DNA of 64,000 nt from Variovorax sp. CF079 (lineage in GTDB: Bacteria; Pseudomonadota; Gammaproteobacteria; Burkholderiales; Burkholderiaceae_C), in the NCBI RefSeq assembly GCF_900101545.1, contig NZ_FMZU01000007.1:1-64000 (forward strand), in the 5' to 3' direction. The notes beneath the pieces are model-generated. The model saw only the letters and a list, made by a program, of their open reading frames with translations, was not told the origin of the DNA and made no database searches. Numbering within the stretch: position 1 is the first letter of the stretch; every line of letters begins with the position of its first letter. The translations under genes were made by a program, and so were the position numbers. Below, one piece after another: positions 37,073 to 46,820 of the stretch.

Positions 37073-38342
37073 GCTGTTCGCTGCGCAGCTGGTCTTCGAT
37101 GCTTTCACGCCGGCGGATCAAGGCGGCACGCTCACCGCTGACCAGCACTTCGGCGGCACGCCCGCGCGTGTTGTAGTTGCTCGCCATGGCCATGGAGTAG
37201 GCGCCGGCCGAAAGCACGGCCAGCAGGTCGCCTGCTTCCACCGCCAGCGCGCGGTCGCGGCCGATCCAGTCGCCGCTCTCGCAGACCGGGCCCACGACGT
37301 CGTAGCTGACGGTCTCGCCCTGGCGCTCAGCCACCGGAACGATTCGGTGAAAAGCCTGGTACATCGCGGGCCGCGGCAGATCGTTCATCGCCGCATCGAC
37401 GATGCAGAAGTTCTTGTCCTCGCCCGGCTTGGTGTAGAGCACTTCCGTCACGCAAACCCCGGCGTTGCCGACCAGCGAACGTCCGGGCTCGACGATGAGC
37501 CGGCGTCGTCCGAAGCCGCGCGCATCGAGGCGCGCGAGCAGCTGCTGCCACAGCGCATCGGCCGCCGGCGGCGTGTCGCCGTTGTAGTCGATGCCCAGCC
37601 CGCCTCCGAAGTCGAGGTGATGCAGCGCAATGCCGGCCTTCTCGATCGCCTCGACCAGGTCGAGCACGCGCTCCAGCGCTTCGAGGTAGGGCGAGGCGTC
37701 GGTGATCTGCGAACCGATGTGGCAGTCGATGCCGACGATCTGCAGCCCCTTCAACGACGCGGCGTGCTGGTAGATCGCGACCGCGCGGTCGTGCGCCACG
37801 CCGAACTTGTTGCCCTTGAGGCCGGTCGAGATGTAGGGATGCGTCTTCGGGTCGACGTTGGGATTGATGCGCACGCTGATCGATGCGCGCCGGCCTTCTT
37901 CGAGCGCGACGGCGTTGAGCACATCGATCTCGGCCTCGCTTTCCACATTGAAGCAGCCGATGCCGGCCGCGAGCGCCTGGCGCATTTCGCTCTTCGTCTT
38001 GCCGACGCCGGAGAAGATCACCTTGGCAGGGTCGGCGCCAGCGGCGAGCACGCGCGCGAGCTCGCCGCCGGAGACGATGTCGAAGCCGCAGCCCGCTTCG
38101 GCAAAGACGCGCAGCACGCCCAGCGAGGAGTTGGCCTTGATGGCATAGCAGACCAGCGCGTCGCGGCCTTCGAAGCCGCGCTGGTAGGCGCCGAGCGCAT
38201 CGAGCATCCATTGCTTCGAATAGACGAACAGCGGCGTGCCATGCTCGCGCGCCAGGGTCGAAAGCGGCACGCCTTCGACGTGCAAGGTGCCGTTCTTGCG
38301 TGCGATGTGGGGATGTCCCGGAAGGCGCGGGTCGCTGCTCAC
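37062..38342 (-). CDS. lysA: Diaminopimelate decarboxylase
   Basis: A 426-residue PLP enzyme catalysing the last step of lysine synthesis. The PLP lysine is in CYAIKANSS. The glycine-rich HLDFGGGLGIDY, HIGSQI and the substrate-binding VCESGDWIG are all seen. The start is the GTG at 38342-38340, which overlaps the stop of lptM (GTGA) and gives the standard length. The lptM-lysA order divergent from cyaY is typical of proteobacteria. Confidence 0.96.
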   Translation of the reverse strand: MSSDPRLPGHPHIARKNGTLHVEGVPLSTLAREHGTPLFVYSKQWMLDALGAYQRGFEGRDALVCYAIKANSSLGVLRVFAEAGCGFDIVSGGELARVLAAGADPAKVIFSGVGKTKSEMRQALAAGIGCFNVESEAEIDVLNAVALEEGRRASISVRINPNVDPKTHPYISTGLKGNKFGVAHDRAVAIYQHAASLKGLQIVGIDCHIGSQITDASPYLEALERVLDLVEAIEKAGIALHHLDFGGGLGIDYNGDTPPAADALWQQLLARLDARGFGRRRLIVEPGRSLVGNAGVCVTEVLYTKPGEDKNFCIVDAAMNDLPRPAMYQAFHRIVPVAERQGETVSYDVVGPVCESGDWIGRDRALAVEAGDLLAVLSAGAYSMAMASNYNTRGRAAEVLVSGERAALIRRRESIEDQLRSEQLSD

Positions 38343-38557
38343 TTCGTTCCTTCGGTCGTTGCCGGCGCCTGTGCGGGCGAATTGGCGGGCTCGTTGCGCG
38401 ACGATTCGGGAATCAGCAAACCCGGCAGCGTGGCGCGATTCTTTGCGGCCGGATCGGTCGGAAGATAGAGCGGGCCCTTCTGGCCGCAGCCGGTCAGCGC
38501 GACCCCAACGATTGCGAGGCCAATTGCGCTCACTAGAATTTGATGAACATTCAACAT
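38339..38557 (-). CDS. lptM: Small LPS-translocon-assembly lipoprotein LptM (YifL-like)
   Basis: A 72-residue lipoprotein with a signal helix (ILVSAIGLAIVGVALTGC) and the conserved mature start CGQKGPLYLP, which defines the LptM/YifL family. LptM helps LptD form correct disulfides. The remaining 35 residues are disordered and rich in proline and alanine. An ATG at 38581 would add eight residues. The stop overlaps the lysA start. Confidence 0.9.
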   Translation of the reverse strand: MLNVHQILVSAIGLAIVGVALTGCGQKGPLYLPTDPAAKNRATLPGLLIPESSRNEPANSPAQAPATTEGTK

Positions 38558-38751
38558 GGTGAAATTGTACGTTTCGACCATTGGTCGCTTGGCGGACCGC
38601 CTGACCTCGGTCACCGTCGAATTGCGATTGCCAAGCCCACTGCTGCACGACGGATTCGGATTCACGGCAATATCGTGCTCGGAAGCGGTGCCGGAAAGCC
38701 CGCTACGAGACCCCTCATGAAGCGCCTGAGCGCGAAGGTACAAGAACTGCA

Positions 38752-39084
38752 ATGACCGACCCCGAGTACATGGACCGCGCGGAAGCGGCGCTGGCCGCCA
38801 TCGAGCGCAGCTGCGACCGCATCAACGACGCGACCGACGCCGATATCGACAACCAGCGCGTGGGCGGCATGATCACGATCACCTTTCGCAACCGTAGCCA
38901 GTTGGTCGTCAACCTGCAGCCGCCGTTGCGTGAAATCTGGCTGGCGGCCAAGTCCGGCGGCTACCACTACCGGCACGACGGCCGTGCGTGGGTCGACACC
39001 AAGACCGGGGAAGAGCTCTTCGGCAACCTGTCGCGCGAAGCGACTGCGCAAGCCGGGCAGCCCTTGCAGTTCGTGGCCGGCTGA
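38752..39084 (+). CDS. cyaY: Frataxin-like iron-sulfur assembly protein CyaY
   Basis: A 110-residue frataxin. The N-terminal helix is acidic ([24 protein letters not shown]), followed by a beta-sheet with [22 protein letters not shown] and the C-terminal helix [10 protein letters not shown]. It donates or gates iron for Fe-S cluster assembly. It is divergent from lptM-lysA with about 195 bp between starts, and its stop is 3 bp from that of the convergent mrcA. Confidence 0.95.
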   Translation: MTDPEYMDRAEAALAAIERSCDRINDATDADIDNQRVGGMITITFRNRSQLVVNLQPPLREIWLAAKSGGYHYRHDGRAWVDTKTGEELFGNLSREATAQAGQPLQFVAG

Positions 39085-39087
39085 CGA

Positions 39088-41493
39088 TCAGTTGCGGAAG
39101 AACTCGAGGATGCGGTTGCGCTCTTCCGGCGGCGGCGCCGGACTGACTGGCACGCCCGAGATCGCTTCGGCCGGCGGCGTCGGGCCGGCCTCGACGCCCA
39201 GGGTCGCGACGCCTCGGCCCGGTGCATAGTCGTCGTAGTACCACTCGCCGCCGACGTTGACCACGCCGGACGGCGCCGTGTTCAATTCGGCCACCGGCAC
39301 GCCCTTGATGGCGGTCTCCATGAAGCTGATCCAGATGGGCAGGCTCAGGCCGCCGCCGGTCTCGCGATCGCCGAGCTTGCGCGGTGTGTCGTAGCCCATC
39401 CACGCCACCGCGGCCATCGTGGGCTGGAAGCCGGCGAACCATGCGTCCAGCGAGTCGTTGGTGGTGCCGGTCTTGCCGTAGAGGTCGGGGCGCTTCAGCG
39501 TGGCTTGCGCCTTGGCGGCCGTGCCGCTGCGCGCCACCTCCTGCAGCAGGCTGTCCATGATGAAGGCATTGCGCTGGGGAATCGCGCGCATGGCTTCGTT
39601 GAGCAGCGGAGGCTGCGTCTCCACCAGGACCTTGTCCTTGTGATCGGTGATGCGCGTCACGAGGTAGGGATTGACGCGGTAGCCGCCATTGGCGAACACC
39701 GAGTAGGCGGTGGCCATCTGCATCGGCGTGACCGATCCGGCGCCCAGCGCCATCGGCAGGTAGGCGGGATGCTTCTCGCGCTCGAAGCCGAAGTTGCTGA
39801 TCCAGTCCTGCGCGTAGCGCGTGCCGATCGACTGCAGCACGCGGATCGACACCATGTTCTTGGAGCGGGCGAGCGCGCGGCGCAGCGACATCGGTCCTTC
39901 GAAAGTGCCGTCGTAGTTCTTGGGCTCCCACGGTTGTCCGCCGGTGGTGCCGGCGTCGAAGAAGAGCGGCGCATCGTTGACGACCGTGCCGGGCGTGAAG
40001 CCCTTTTCGAGCGCGGCCGAGTAGATGAAGGGCTTGAAGCTCGATCCCGGCTGGCGCCAGGCCTGCGTGACGTGGTTGAACTTGTTCTTGTCGAAGTCGA
40101 AGCCGCCGACCATGGCCTTGACCGCGCCGTCGCGCGGGTCGAGCGCGATGAAAGCACCCTCGACCTCGGGCAGCTGGGTGATCTCCCAGGTGTTCTTCGG
40201 GGTCTTCACGACACGGATCACCGCGCCGCGACGGATCCTGATGTTGGGCGGCGCCTTGTCCGAGAGCCCGGACTGCGCGGGCCGCAGGCCGTCGCCGATG
40301 ATCTGCAGCGTGTCGCCGTTGCCGCGCACGGCGTTGATTTCCTTGGCGCTGGCCCTGAGCACCACGGCTGACATCACATCGCCATTGTCCGGATGATCGG
40401 CCAGGGCGTCGTCGACTGCCTCGTCGAGCTCCTTGGGATCGGCGGGCAGGTCGACGAACTTCTCGGGGCCGCGATAGATCTGGCGGCGCTCGTAGTCCAT
40501 GATGCCTTTGCGCAAAGCGCGATACGCGGCGGCCTGGTCGGCGGCCACCAGCGTGGTGTAGACCTTGAGGCCGCGCGTGTAGGTGCTGTCGCCATACTGT
40601 GCGTACATCAGCTGGCGCACGGTTTCGGCCACGTATTCGGCATGCAGCCGCGTCGGATCCGCGGCGTCGCGCAGGTGCAGCTCTTCCTTCTTGGCTTCTG
40701 CTGCCTGTTCGGCCGTGATGAAGCCGGCTTCCTGCATGCGGTCGATCACATAGAGCTGGCGCCCTCGTGCACGAGCAGGGTTGTTGACCGGGTTGTTGGC
40801 GCCGGGCGCCTTCGGCAGCCCGGCCAGCATCGCCGCCTGGGCGATCGTGATGTCCTTGAGGGGCTTGCCGAAATAGGCTTCGGATGCCGCCGCGAAACCG
40901 TAGGCCCGGTTGCCGAGATAGATCTGGTTCAGATAGATCTCGAAGATCTGGTCCTTGGAGAGCAGGTGCTCGAGCTTGAAGGTCAGCAGCACCTCGTAGA
41001 TCTTGCGGGTCAGCGTTTTTTCCGAGCTCAGGTAGACATTGCGCGCCACCTGCATGGTGATGGTGGAGGCGCCCTGGCTCTTGACGCGATTCATATTGGC
41101 CAGGCCGGCGCGGACCAGGCCCTTGTAATCAACCCCGCCGTGGTCGTAGAAGCGCGCATCCTCCGCCGCCAGCACGGCGTCCTTCATCATCTTCGGGATG
41201 GTCGCGATCGGGGTGAGGTTGCGGCGCTCTTCGCCGAATTCGCCGATCAGAGTGCCTTCCGAGGAAAAAACCCGCAGTGGCAGCTTGGGGCGATAGTCGG
41301 CGAGCTCGGAGATGTCCGGCAGGTTCGGATAGGCGACGGCCAGCGCGACGGCAATCACACAGACCAGGGATGCCGCCCCGGCCGCAGCGATACCCAAGCC
41401 CCACAGCACGATGCGCATGAGCCATGAAAGCCAGGCCGGGCGCGTGGGAGGAGGGGTTCTGGCGGGCCCGTTGGGGCGAGTTTTTTCGGGCAT
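39088..41493 (-). CDS. mrcA: Penicillin-binding protein 1A (bifunctional glycosyltransferase/transpeptidase)
   Basis: An 801-residue class A PBP. It has one N-terminal membrane helix (IVLWGLGIAAAGAASLVCVI), then the glycosyltransferase domain (AAEDARFYDHGGVDY, GASTITMQVARN), an OB-like insert, and the transpeptidase domain with SSFK (serine nucleophile), SKN and KTGTT. It polymerises and cross-links peptidoglycan. It is transcribed divergently from pilM, the usual order in beta- and gammaproteobacteria. A TATAAT hexamer lies about 24 bases before the start. Confidence 0.97.
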   Translation of the reverse strand: MPEKTRPNGPARTPPPTRPAWLSWLMRIVLWGLGIAAAGAASLVCVIAVALAVAYPNLPDISELADYRPKLPLRVFSSEGTLIGEFGEERRNLTPIATIPKMMKDAVLAAEDARFYDHGGVDYKGLVRAGLANMNRVKSQGASTITMQVARNVYLSSEKTLTRKIYEVLLTFKLEHLLSKDQIFEIYLNQIYLGNRAYGFAAASEAYFGKPLKDITIAQAAMLAGLPKAPGANNPVNNPARARGRQLYVIDRMQEAGFITAEQAAEAKKEELHLRDAADPTRLHAEYVAETVRQLMYAQYGDSTYTRGLKVYTTLVAADQAAAYRALRKGIMDYERRQIYRGPEKFVDLPADPKELDEAVDDALADHPDNGDVMSAVVLRASAKEINAVRGNGDTLQIIGDGLRPAQSGLSDKAPPNIRIRRGAVIRVVKTPKNTWEITQLPEVEGAFIALDPRDGAVKAMVGGFDFDKNKFNHVTQAWRQPGSSFKPFIYSAALEKGFTPGTVVNDAPLFFDAGTTGGQPWEPKNYDGTFEGPMSLRRALARSKNMVSIRVLQSIGTRYAQDWISNFGFEREKHPAYLPMALGAGSVTPMQMATAYSVFANGGYRVNPYLVTRITDHKDKVLVETQPPLLNEAMRAIPQRNAFIMDSLLQEVARSGTAAKAQATLKRPDLYGKTGTTNDSLDAWFAGFQPTMAAVAWMGYDTPRKLGDRETGGGLSLPIWISFMETAIKGVPVAELNTAPSGVVNVGGEWYYDDYAPGRGVATLGVEAGPTPPAEAISGVPVSPAPPPEERNRILEFFRN

Positions 41494-41721
41494 GAAAGGT
41501 GGAGAAGTCAGCGCTCATTATAAAAAGGCGACCCCTTCGGACGGCTCTGGGGGCGCGCATAAAACCCAAGTACTCGCATTTGTGACCGAAGTTGCAGAAC
41601 CGTACTGTTACGTCCCCTTTTGACAACGCTTGTCGCTGGAGTGAGGATTCGCCGCTTGGTTGCCCGTGCACCTCCTGCTAGCATGCAACCACTCGCAAAT
41701 ATTTCCAATCGTTACAAACGG
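41494..41721. promoter_or_regulatory. Divergent mrcA/pilM promoter region
   Basis: This 228-bp gap has lower GC than its surroundings. On the minus strand a perfect TATAAT (41522-41517) is well placed as the mrcA -10 box. On the plus strand a TTGACA (41620-41625) could be a pilM -35, but no good -10 follows at 17 bases. It overlaps a GACAA-CGC-TTGTC dyad (41622-41634). No sigma-54 site was seen. Confidence 0.45.
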
Positions 41722-42813
41722 ATGGGATCGAACTTGACTGCTTTGGGATCGTTGTTTCGCCGTCAGCCCGCGCCACTGCTCGGGTTGGACGTCAGTTCGT
41801 CCAGTGTGAAGCTGGTCGAGCTCGGCCGCGATGCCAGCGGCAAGCTGGTATTGGAGCGTTGTGCGATCGAGCCTCTGGAACGGGGATGGATCACCGACGG
41901 CAACGTCGAGAAGTTCGACGAGGTCGCCGAAGCGGTGCGGCGCGTTGTCCGCAAGAGTGGCACCCGCACCAAAAACGCCGCCTTGGCGTTGCCGCCTTCG
42001 GCCGTCATCACCAAGAAGATCGTTCTGCCGGGCGGCATGAGCGAGCAGGAGCTCGAGATCCAGGTCGAGTCCGAGGCCAATCAATACATCCCCTTTTCGC
42101 TGGACGAAGTGAGCCTGGACTTTTGCGTCATCGGGCAGAGCGCCAATTCGGCAGGCGATGTCGAGGTTCTGATCGCCGCGTCGCGCAAGGAAAAGGTGCA
42201 GGACCGCCAAGGTTTGGCCGAGGCGGCAGGGCTGAAGGCCATGATTCTCGATGTCGAATCCTATGCTTCGCGCTTGGCCACGGCGCGGCTCATCGAGCAA
42301 CTCCCCGGCCAAGGCCGCGATGCCGTGGTCGCGCTGTTCGAGGTGGGAGCGTTCACCACGAGCATGCAGGTCTTGCGCAACCAGGAAGTGCTTTACGACC
42401 GCGACCAGGCTTTTGGCGGCGCCCAGCTCACCCAGCTGATCGTTCGGCAGTACGGCTTTTCCGCGGAAGAGGCGGAAGCCAAGAAGCGCAGCGGCGATTT
42501 GCCCGACGACTACGGTTCGGGTGTGCTGAAGCCCTTCGTGGCAAGCATCGCCCAGGAGATCGCCAGGGCGCTGCAATTCTTCTTTACCAGCACGCCGCAC
42601 AACCGCGTCGACTACGTGTTGCTGGCGGGCGGCTCGGCATCGCTGCCTGGGCTGACCAGCGCCGTGACGCGGCAGACTTCATTTGCCTGTTCGCTCGTCA
42701 ATCCCTTCGACGGGATGGAGATCGGCAGTGGAATCCGGGAGAAGAAGGTGCGCCGTGAGGCCCCGTCCTATCTGACATCGTGCGGCTTGGCGATGCGGAG
42801 GTTTCTGCAGTGA
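41722..42813 (+). CDS. pilM: Type IV pilus assembly protein PilM
   Basis: A 363-residue actin-like ATPase of the pilus alignment complex, on the cytoplasmic face of the inner membrane. The N-terminus carries the phosphate-1-like LLGLDVSSSSVKLVELG, and the C-terminal LLAGGSASLPGL is the adenosine motif. It binds the short cytoplasmic tail of PilN. The start could also be the TTG at 41734. Its stop overlaps the pilN start (GTGA), and it heads the operon pilMNOPQ. Confidence 0.95.
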   Translation: MGSNLTALGSLFRRQPAPLLGLDVSSSSVKLVELGRDASGKLVLERCAIEPLERGWITDGNVEKFDEVAEAVRRVVRKSGTRTKNAALALPPSAVITKKIVLPGGMSEQELEIQVESEANQYIPFSLDEVSLDFCVIGQSANSAGDVEVLIAASRKEKVQDRQGLAEAAGLKAMILDVESYASRLATARLIEQLPGQGRDAVVALFEVGAFTTSMQVLRNQEVLYDRDQAFGGAQLTQLIVRQYGFSAEEAEAKKRSGDLPDDYGSGVLKPFVASIAQEIARALQFFFTSTPHNRVDYVLLAGGSASLPGLTSAVTRQTSFACSLVNPFDGMEIGSGIREKKVRREAPSYLTSCGLAMRRFLQ

Positions 42814-43430
42814 TTCTGATCAATCTGCTCCCGCACAGGGAGGCTTCGCGCAAGCGCAGGCGAGAGGCCTTCTATGCGACTTTGGGCGCCTCGGCGGTCC
42901 TCGGCTGCCTGATCGCAGGTGCGGCATTCCTCTGGTACCAGGCTCAGATTTCCAGCCAGCAAGCGAAGAACAGCTTTCTGCAGTCCGAGATCACCAAGCT
43001 CGAAGCGGAGATCAAGGAGATCTCGACCTTGCAGGCCGAAATTGCGGCCTTGCGTGCACGGCAACAGGCGGTCGAAGACCTGCAGGGCGATCGGAATCTG
43101 CCGGTGCATCTGCTCAACGAGCTCGTTCGCCAGCTGCCGGACGGTGTCTATCTGACGAGCATGAAACAGGACAACCAGACGGTCACGCTTCAAGGCATGG
43201 CGCAGTCCAACGAACGCGTGTCGGAACTGCTGCGCAATCTTGGCAACAACAGCCCGTGGCTGGTCAAGCCGGAGCTGGTCGAAATCACGTCCGCGAATAT
43301 CAATCTGAGTCCGCGTGACCAGCGCCGGGTTGCGAACTTCACCATGCGCATCGGCCTCAAGCGGCCCACGGATGCTCAGAAGGCCGCGGCCGGTGCGGCC
43401 ACGGCGGCATCGGCCGCAGTCAAGGGATAG
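42810..43430 (+). CDS. pilN: Type IV pilus assembly protein PilN
   Basis: A 206-residue bitopic inner-membrane protein. It begins with the conserved PilM-binding peptide INLLPHRE, then one membrane helix (FYATLGASAVLGCLIAGAAF), a coiled-coil (residues about 50-95) and a periplasmic ferredoxin-like domain. The GTG start overlaps the pilM stop (42810-42813). A short alanine-rich tail ends the protein. It pairs with PilO. Confidence 0.94.
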   Translation: MILINLLPHREASRKRRREAFYATLGASAVLGCLIAGAAFLWYQAQISSQQAKNSFLQSEITKLEAEIKEISTLQAEIAALRARQQAVEDLQGDRNLPVHLLNELVRQLPDGVYLTSMKQDNQTVTLQGMAQSNERVSELLRNLGNNSPWLVKPELVEITSANINLSPRDQRRVANFTMRIGLKRPTDAQKAAAGAATAASAAVKG

Positions 43431-43438
43431 GCGTCATC

Positions 43439-44113
43439 ATGGCAACAACGCGCGCTTCCCAAAAGATCGACATCGCTGCCGCCGCGCAGCGCTTCGGGGA
43501 TCAGTTCCGGGGTCTCAATCCGAACGACCCATCCGTCTGGCCGCCGGTGCCGCGCTACGCCTTGTGCGTCGCCGTCACGGCCCTGGTGCTGGTGGCACTG
43601 TGGTTCGTGTGGCTCACCAATTCGAACGACGAACTCGAAGCCGAGCGCGCGAAGGAAGTCACGCTCAAAGCGGACTACCAGAAGAAGGTTGCGCAGGCCG
43701 CCAACCTCGACTTGCTGAAGAAGCAGCGCGAGCAGGTGCAGCAGTATGTGACCCTGCTCGAAAAGCAGCTGCCGAGCAAAGCGGAAATGGACGCATTGCT
43801 CTCCGACATCAACCAGGCCGGGCTGGGCCGCAGTCTCCAGTTCGAATTGTTCCGTCCGGGGCAGGTTTCGGTGAAGGACTATTACGCCGAGCTGCCGATC
43901 GCCGTGCGGGTGACGGGTCGCTACCACGACATGGGCGCCTTCGCCGCGGACGTCGCCAACCTTTCCCGCATCGTGACCTTGAACAACTTGACGGTGACGC
44001 CGCAAAAGGATGGCGCTCTGACCTTGGATGCCACGGCGCGGACCTTCCGCTATCTGGACGATGAAGAGCAGGCGGCGCAGAAACGCGCCGCGGCGGGGGC
44101 GAAGAAGAAATGA
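43439..44113 (+). CDS. pilO: Type IV pilus assembly protein PilO
   Basis: A 224-residue inner-membrane protein with one helix (YALCVAVTALVLVALWFVWL), a coiled-coil and a periplasmic ferredoxin-like fold (SLQFELFRPGQV, YYAELPIAVRVTGRYHDMG). It forms heterodimers with PilN and links PilM to PilP and PilQ. It starts 8 bp after pilN, and its stop overlaps the pilP start (ATGA). Confidence 0.94.
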   Translation: MATTRASQKIDIAAAAQRFGDQFRGLNPNDPSVWPPVPRYALCVAVTALVLVALWFVWLTNSNDELEAERAKEVTLKADYQKKVAQAANLDLLKKQREQVQQYVTLLEKQLPSKAEMDALLSDINQAGLGRSLQFELFRPGQVSVKDYYAELPIAVRVTGRYHDMGAFAADVANLSRIVTLNNLTVTPQKDGALTLDATARTFRYLDDEEQAAQKRAAAGAKKK

Positions 44114-44649
44114 GAACGCTCGGTTTTCTGTGGCTCGGCATTGCTGCCGTCGGCCTCAGCGGTTGCATGGGGTCGGAGCAGGAGGACCTTCAGCGCTGGA
44201 TGGCGGAGCAGAGGGCGCAAGTGCGGCCCAACGTTCCGCCCATCACGGAGCCGAAGAAGTTCACGCCCCAGGCCTACACCGAGGGCAGTGCCTTCGAGCC
44301 CTTCAACATGCAGAAGCTGACGCAAGCTCTGCGGCGTGATTCGAACCAGCCGAGCACGTCGGGGCTCATCGCGCCCGAATTGGCTCGCCGCAAGGAGGCC
44401 CTCGAGGCTTTTCCGCTCGATTCGATGGCCATGGTCGGCAGCATGAACCGCAAGGGCGAGCCGGTGGCCCTGGTCACGGTCGACAAGCTGCTGTACCAAG
44501 TGCGCGTCGGCAACTATCTGGGACTCAACTACGGGCGCATCACCCGTATCAGTGAAACCGAACTCGGCTTGCGTGAAATCGTGCAGGACGCCGCCGGTGA
44601 ATGGATCGAACGCGTGGCGACGCTGCAGTTGCAAGAGAGGTCGAAATGA
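44110..44649 (+). CDS. pilP: Type IV pilus lipoprotein PilP
   Basis: A 179-residue lipoprotein with lipobox LSGC after a short signal, an unstructured linker and the C-terminal beta-sandwich (ALVTVDKLLYQVRVGNYLGL, GRITRISETELGLREIVQD). It connects the PilN/PilO pair with the N0 region of the PilQ secretin. Its start overlaps pilO, and its stop overlaps pilQ (ATGA, 44646-44649). Confidence 0.95.
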   Translation: MRTLGFLWLGIAAVGLSGCMGSEQEDLQRWMAEQRAQVRPNVPPITEPKKFTPQAYTEGSAFEPFNMQKLTQALRRDSNQPSTSGLIAPELARRKEALEAFPLDSMAMVGSMNRKGEPVALVTVDKLLYQVRVGNYLGLNYGRITRISETELGLREIVQDAAGEWIERVATLQLQERSK

Positions 44650-46796
44650 ATTCCAAGAAATCAATGTTCGCGCAGTGGCTGCGCGCTGTTGGCGTGAGCC
44701 TGCTTGCATTCGGCACGATCGCCGTCGCGCAGGCGCAGAACGCCATCGAATCGGTGACGAGTTCGATGCAATCCGGCGCCGAAGTCATTCGGGTCGACCT
44801 GACGCAACCGCTGTCTGCCGTGCCAACCGGCTTCGCGATTCAGACACCGGCGCGCATCGCGCTCGATTTCCCGGGTGTGACGAATGCCATCGGCCGTTCG
44901 GCGATCGACGTCAACCAGGGCAATCTGCGCTCGGTCAACGTGGTGCAGGCCGGTGAACGCACGCGCCTGGTCCTGAACCTGAAGCAGGCTACCGCGTACA
45001 AGGCTGAGATCCAGGGCAAGTCCTTGTTGATTTCGCTGGAGCCCGTTCCGGGCGCCGCATTGGTTGCTTCCACGCCTTCCGCATTTGCCGAGAACCGCAA
45101 CCGGGACACCTTGCCCTTGCGCGACGTCGATTTCCGCCTGGGCTCGGACAACACCGGCCGCGTGATCGTCGACCTGGCCAACAACCAGGTGGGCGTCGAC
45201 ATTCGCCAGCAAGGCAAGAACCTGGTGGTCGAATTCACCAAGTCGACCCTGCCCGAGGGCCTGCGCCGCCGTCTGGACGTTTCGGACTTCGGCACGCCCG
45301 TCCAGTTGGTGACGACGCAGCAGTCCGGCGACCGCGTGCGCATGACCATCGAGCCCAAGGGCGACTGGGAGCACAGCGCCTACCAGAGCGAGAACCAGTT
45401 CGTCGTCGAAGTGCGCCCACGCAAGGTCGACCCGACCAAGCTCACCCAAGGCGCCGGCTACAGCGGCGAGAAGCTCTCGCTGAACTTCCAGAACATCGAG
45501 ATCCGCTCGCTGCTGCAGGTGATCGCCGACTTCACGAACTTCAACATCGTGACCTCGGACTCCGTCACCGGCGCGCTGACCTTGCGCCTGAAGGACGTGC
45601 CCTGGGACCAGGCACTGGACATCATCATGCAGGCGAAGAACCTGGGCATGCGCAAGAACGGCAGCGTTCTGTGGATCGCACCCAAGGACGAAATCAACGC
45701 CAAGGAAAAGCTCGAATTCGAAGCCCAGGCTGCCATCCAGAACCTGGAGCCTCTGCGGACCCAATCGTTCCAGCTGAACTACACCAAGGCCATCGCGATC
45801 GCACAGGGCCTGACCGGCACGGGCGCATCGAGCGGCGGTGGCGGTGGTTCCGGGACGACGACGCGCATCCTGAGCCCGCGCGGCAGCGTGATCGCCGAAT
45901 CGCGCACCAACCAGCTCTTCGTTTCGGACATTCCTTCGCGTCTCCAGCAGGTCGCCGAGCTGATCCAGAAGCTCGACGTGCCGGTTCGCCAGGTGTTGAT
46001 CGAAGCGCGCATCGTCGAGGCGTCCGACACCTTCGGCAAATCCCTGGGCGTGCGGCTCGGCGGCGGCGTCGCCGGCGGCACGGTGGGCTCGAACAGCGGC
46101 CGCCCGATTTTCGGCAACGTCGGCGTCATGCCGGTCGTCACGCCGGCAACGGCAACCACGACGGGCAGCGCGTTGACGACTTTCACCAATTCGAACTTCG
46201 TGAACCTGCCGTCGACCGGCGTTTCCGGCAACGGCAATGCGCCGGGCACTTTCGCGATCTCGCTCTTCAACTCCAGCTTCTCGCGCATGCTGAACCTGGA
46301 AATCTCCGCGCTCGAAGCCGACGGCAAGGGCAAGGTGGTGTCGAGCCCGCGCGTGGTGACTGCAGACCAGACCAAGGCATTGATCGAGCAGGGCACTGAA
46401 CTGCCCTACCAGGTCGCCACCTCCAGCGGCGCCACCTCGATCGCGTTCCGCAAGGCCAACCTCAAGCTCGAGGTCACGCCGCAGATCACGCCCGAGGGCA
46501 ACATCATCCTGACGCTCGACGTCAACAAGGACACGGTCGGCCAGGCCACCACGGCCGGTTTCGCGATCAACACCAAGCACGTGCAAACCGAGGTGCTGGT
46601 CGAAAACGGCGGCACGGTGGTCATCGGTGGTATCTTCGAGCTCACCGAAACCAACGATGAATCGCGCGTGCCGGTGCTCGGTGAAGTGCCCTATGTCGGG
46701 GCGCTGTTCCGTACGCGCAATCGCGTTGCCAACAAGACCGAAATGCTCGTCTTTATCACCCCGAAGATGATTACCGACCGCAACGCCGCGCGCTGA
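44646..46796 (+). CDS. pilQ: Type IV pilus secretin PilQ
   Basis: A 716-residue outer-membrane secretin. In order: a signal peptide (GVSLLAFGTIAVAQAQ), two AMIN domains that bind peptidoglycan (residues about 35-240), N0 and N1 domains (SLNFQNIEIRSLLQVIADF, then a domain interrupted by a glycine/serine linker near residue 400), and the secretin barrel (VETEVLVENGGTVVIGGIF-type C-terminus ending in FITPKMI). It forms the gate for the pilus and for DNA uptake. The aroK gene follows 24 bp later. Confidence 0.96.
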   Translation: MNSKKSMFAQWLRAVGVSLLAFGTIAVAQAQNAIESVTSSMQSGAEVIRVDLTQPLSAVPTGFAIQTPARIALDFPGVTNAIGRSAIDVNQGNLRSVNVVQAGERTRLVLNLKQATAYKAEIQGKSLLISLEPVPGAALVASTPSAFAENRNRDTLPLRDVDFRLGSDNTGRVIVDLANNQVGVDIRQQGKNLVVEFTKSTLPEGLRRRLDVSDFGTPVQLVTTQQSGDRVRMTIEPKGDWEHSAYQSENQFVVEVRPRKVDPTKLTQGAGYSGEKLSLNFQNIEIRSLLQVIADFTNFNIVTSDSVTGALTLRLKDVPWDQALDIIMQAKNLGMRKNGSVLWIAPKDEINAKEKLEFEAQAAIQNLEPLRTQSFQLNYTKAIAIAQGLTGTGASSGGGGGSGTTTRILSPRGSVIAESRTNQLFVSDIPSRLQQVAELIQKLDVPVRQVLIEARIVEASDTFGKSLGVRLGGGVAGGTVGSNSGRPIFGNVGVMPVVTPATATTTGSALTTFTNSNFVNLPSTGVSGNGNAPGTFAISLFNSSFSRMLNLEISALEADGKGKVVSSPRVVTADQTKALIEQGTELPYQVATSSGATSIAFRKANLKLEVTPQITPEGNIILTLDVNKDTVGQATTAGFAINTKHVQTEVLVENGGTVVIGGIFELTETNDESRVPVLGEVPYVGALFRTRNRVANKTEMLVFITPKMITDRNAAR

Positions 46797-46820
46797 ACGC
46801 GCGGGCGTTCGTAGCACCGC

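Noticed and set aside
38540..38755. A 71-codon frame ending with an ATGA overlap at the cyaY start
   Set aside because: It overlaps the lptM start region and the expected divergent promoter, has no ribosome binding site and no family resemblance. It is possible as a leader peptide but unsupported.
44661..46817. A 718-codon antisense frame across pilQ
   Set aside because: It has the same GC-bias artefact, no recognisable motif and no ribosome binding site.
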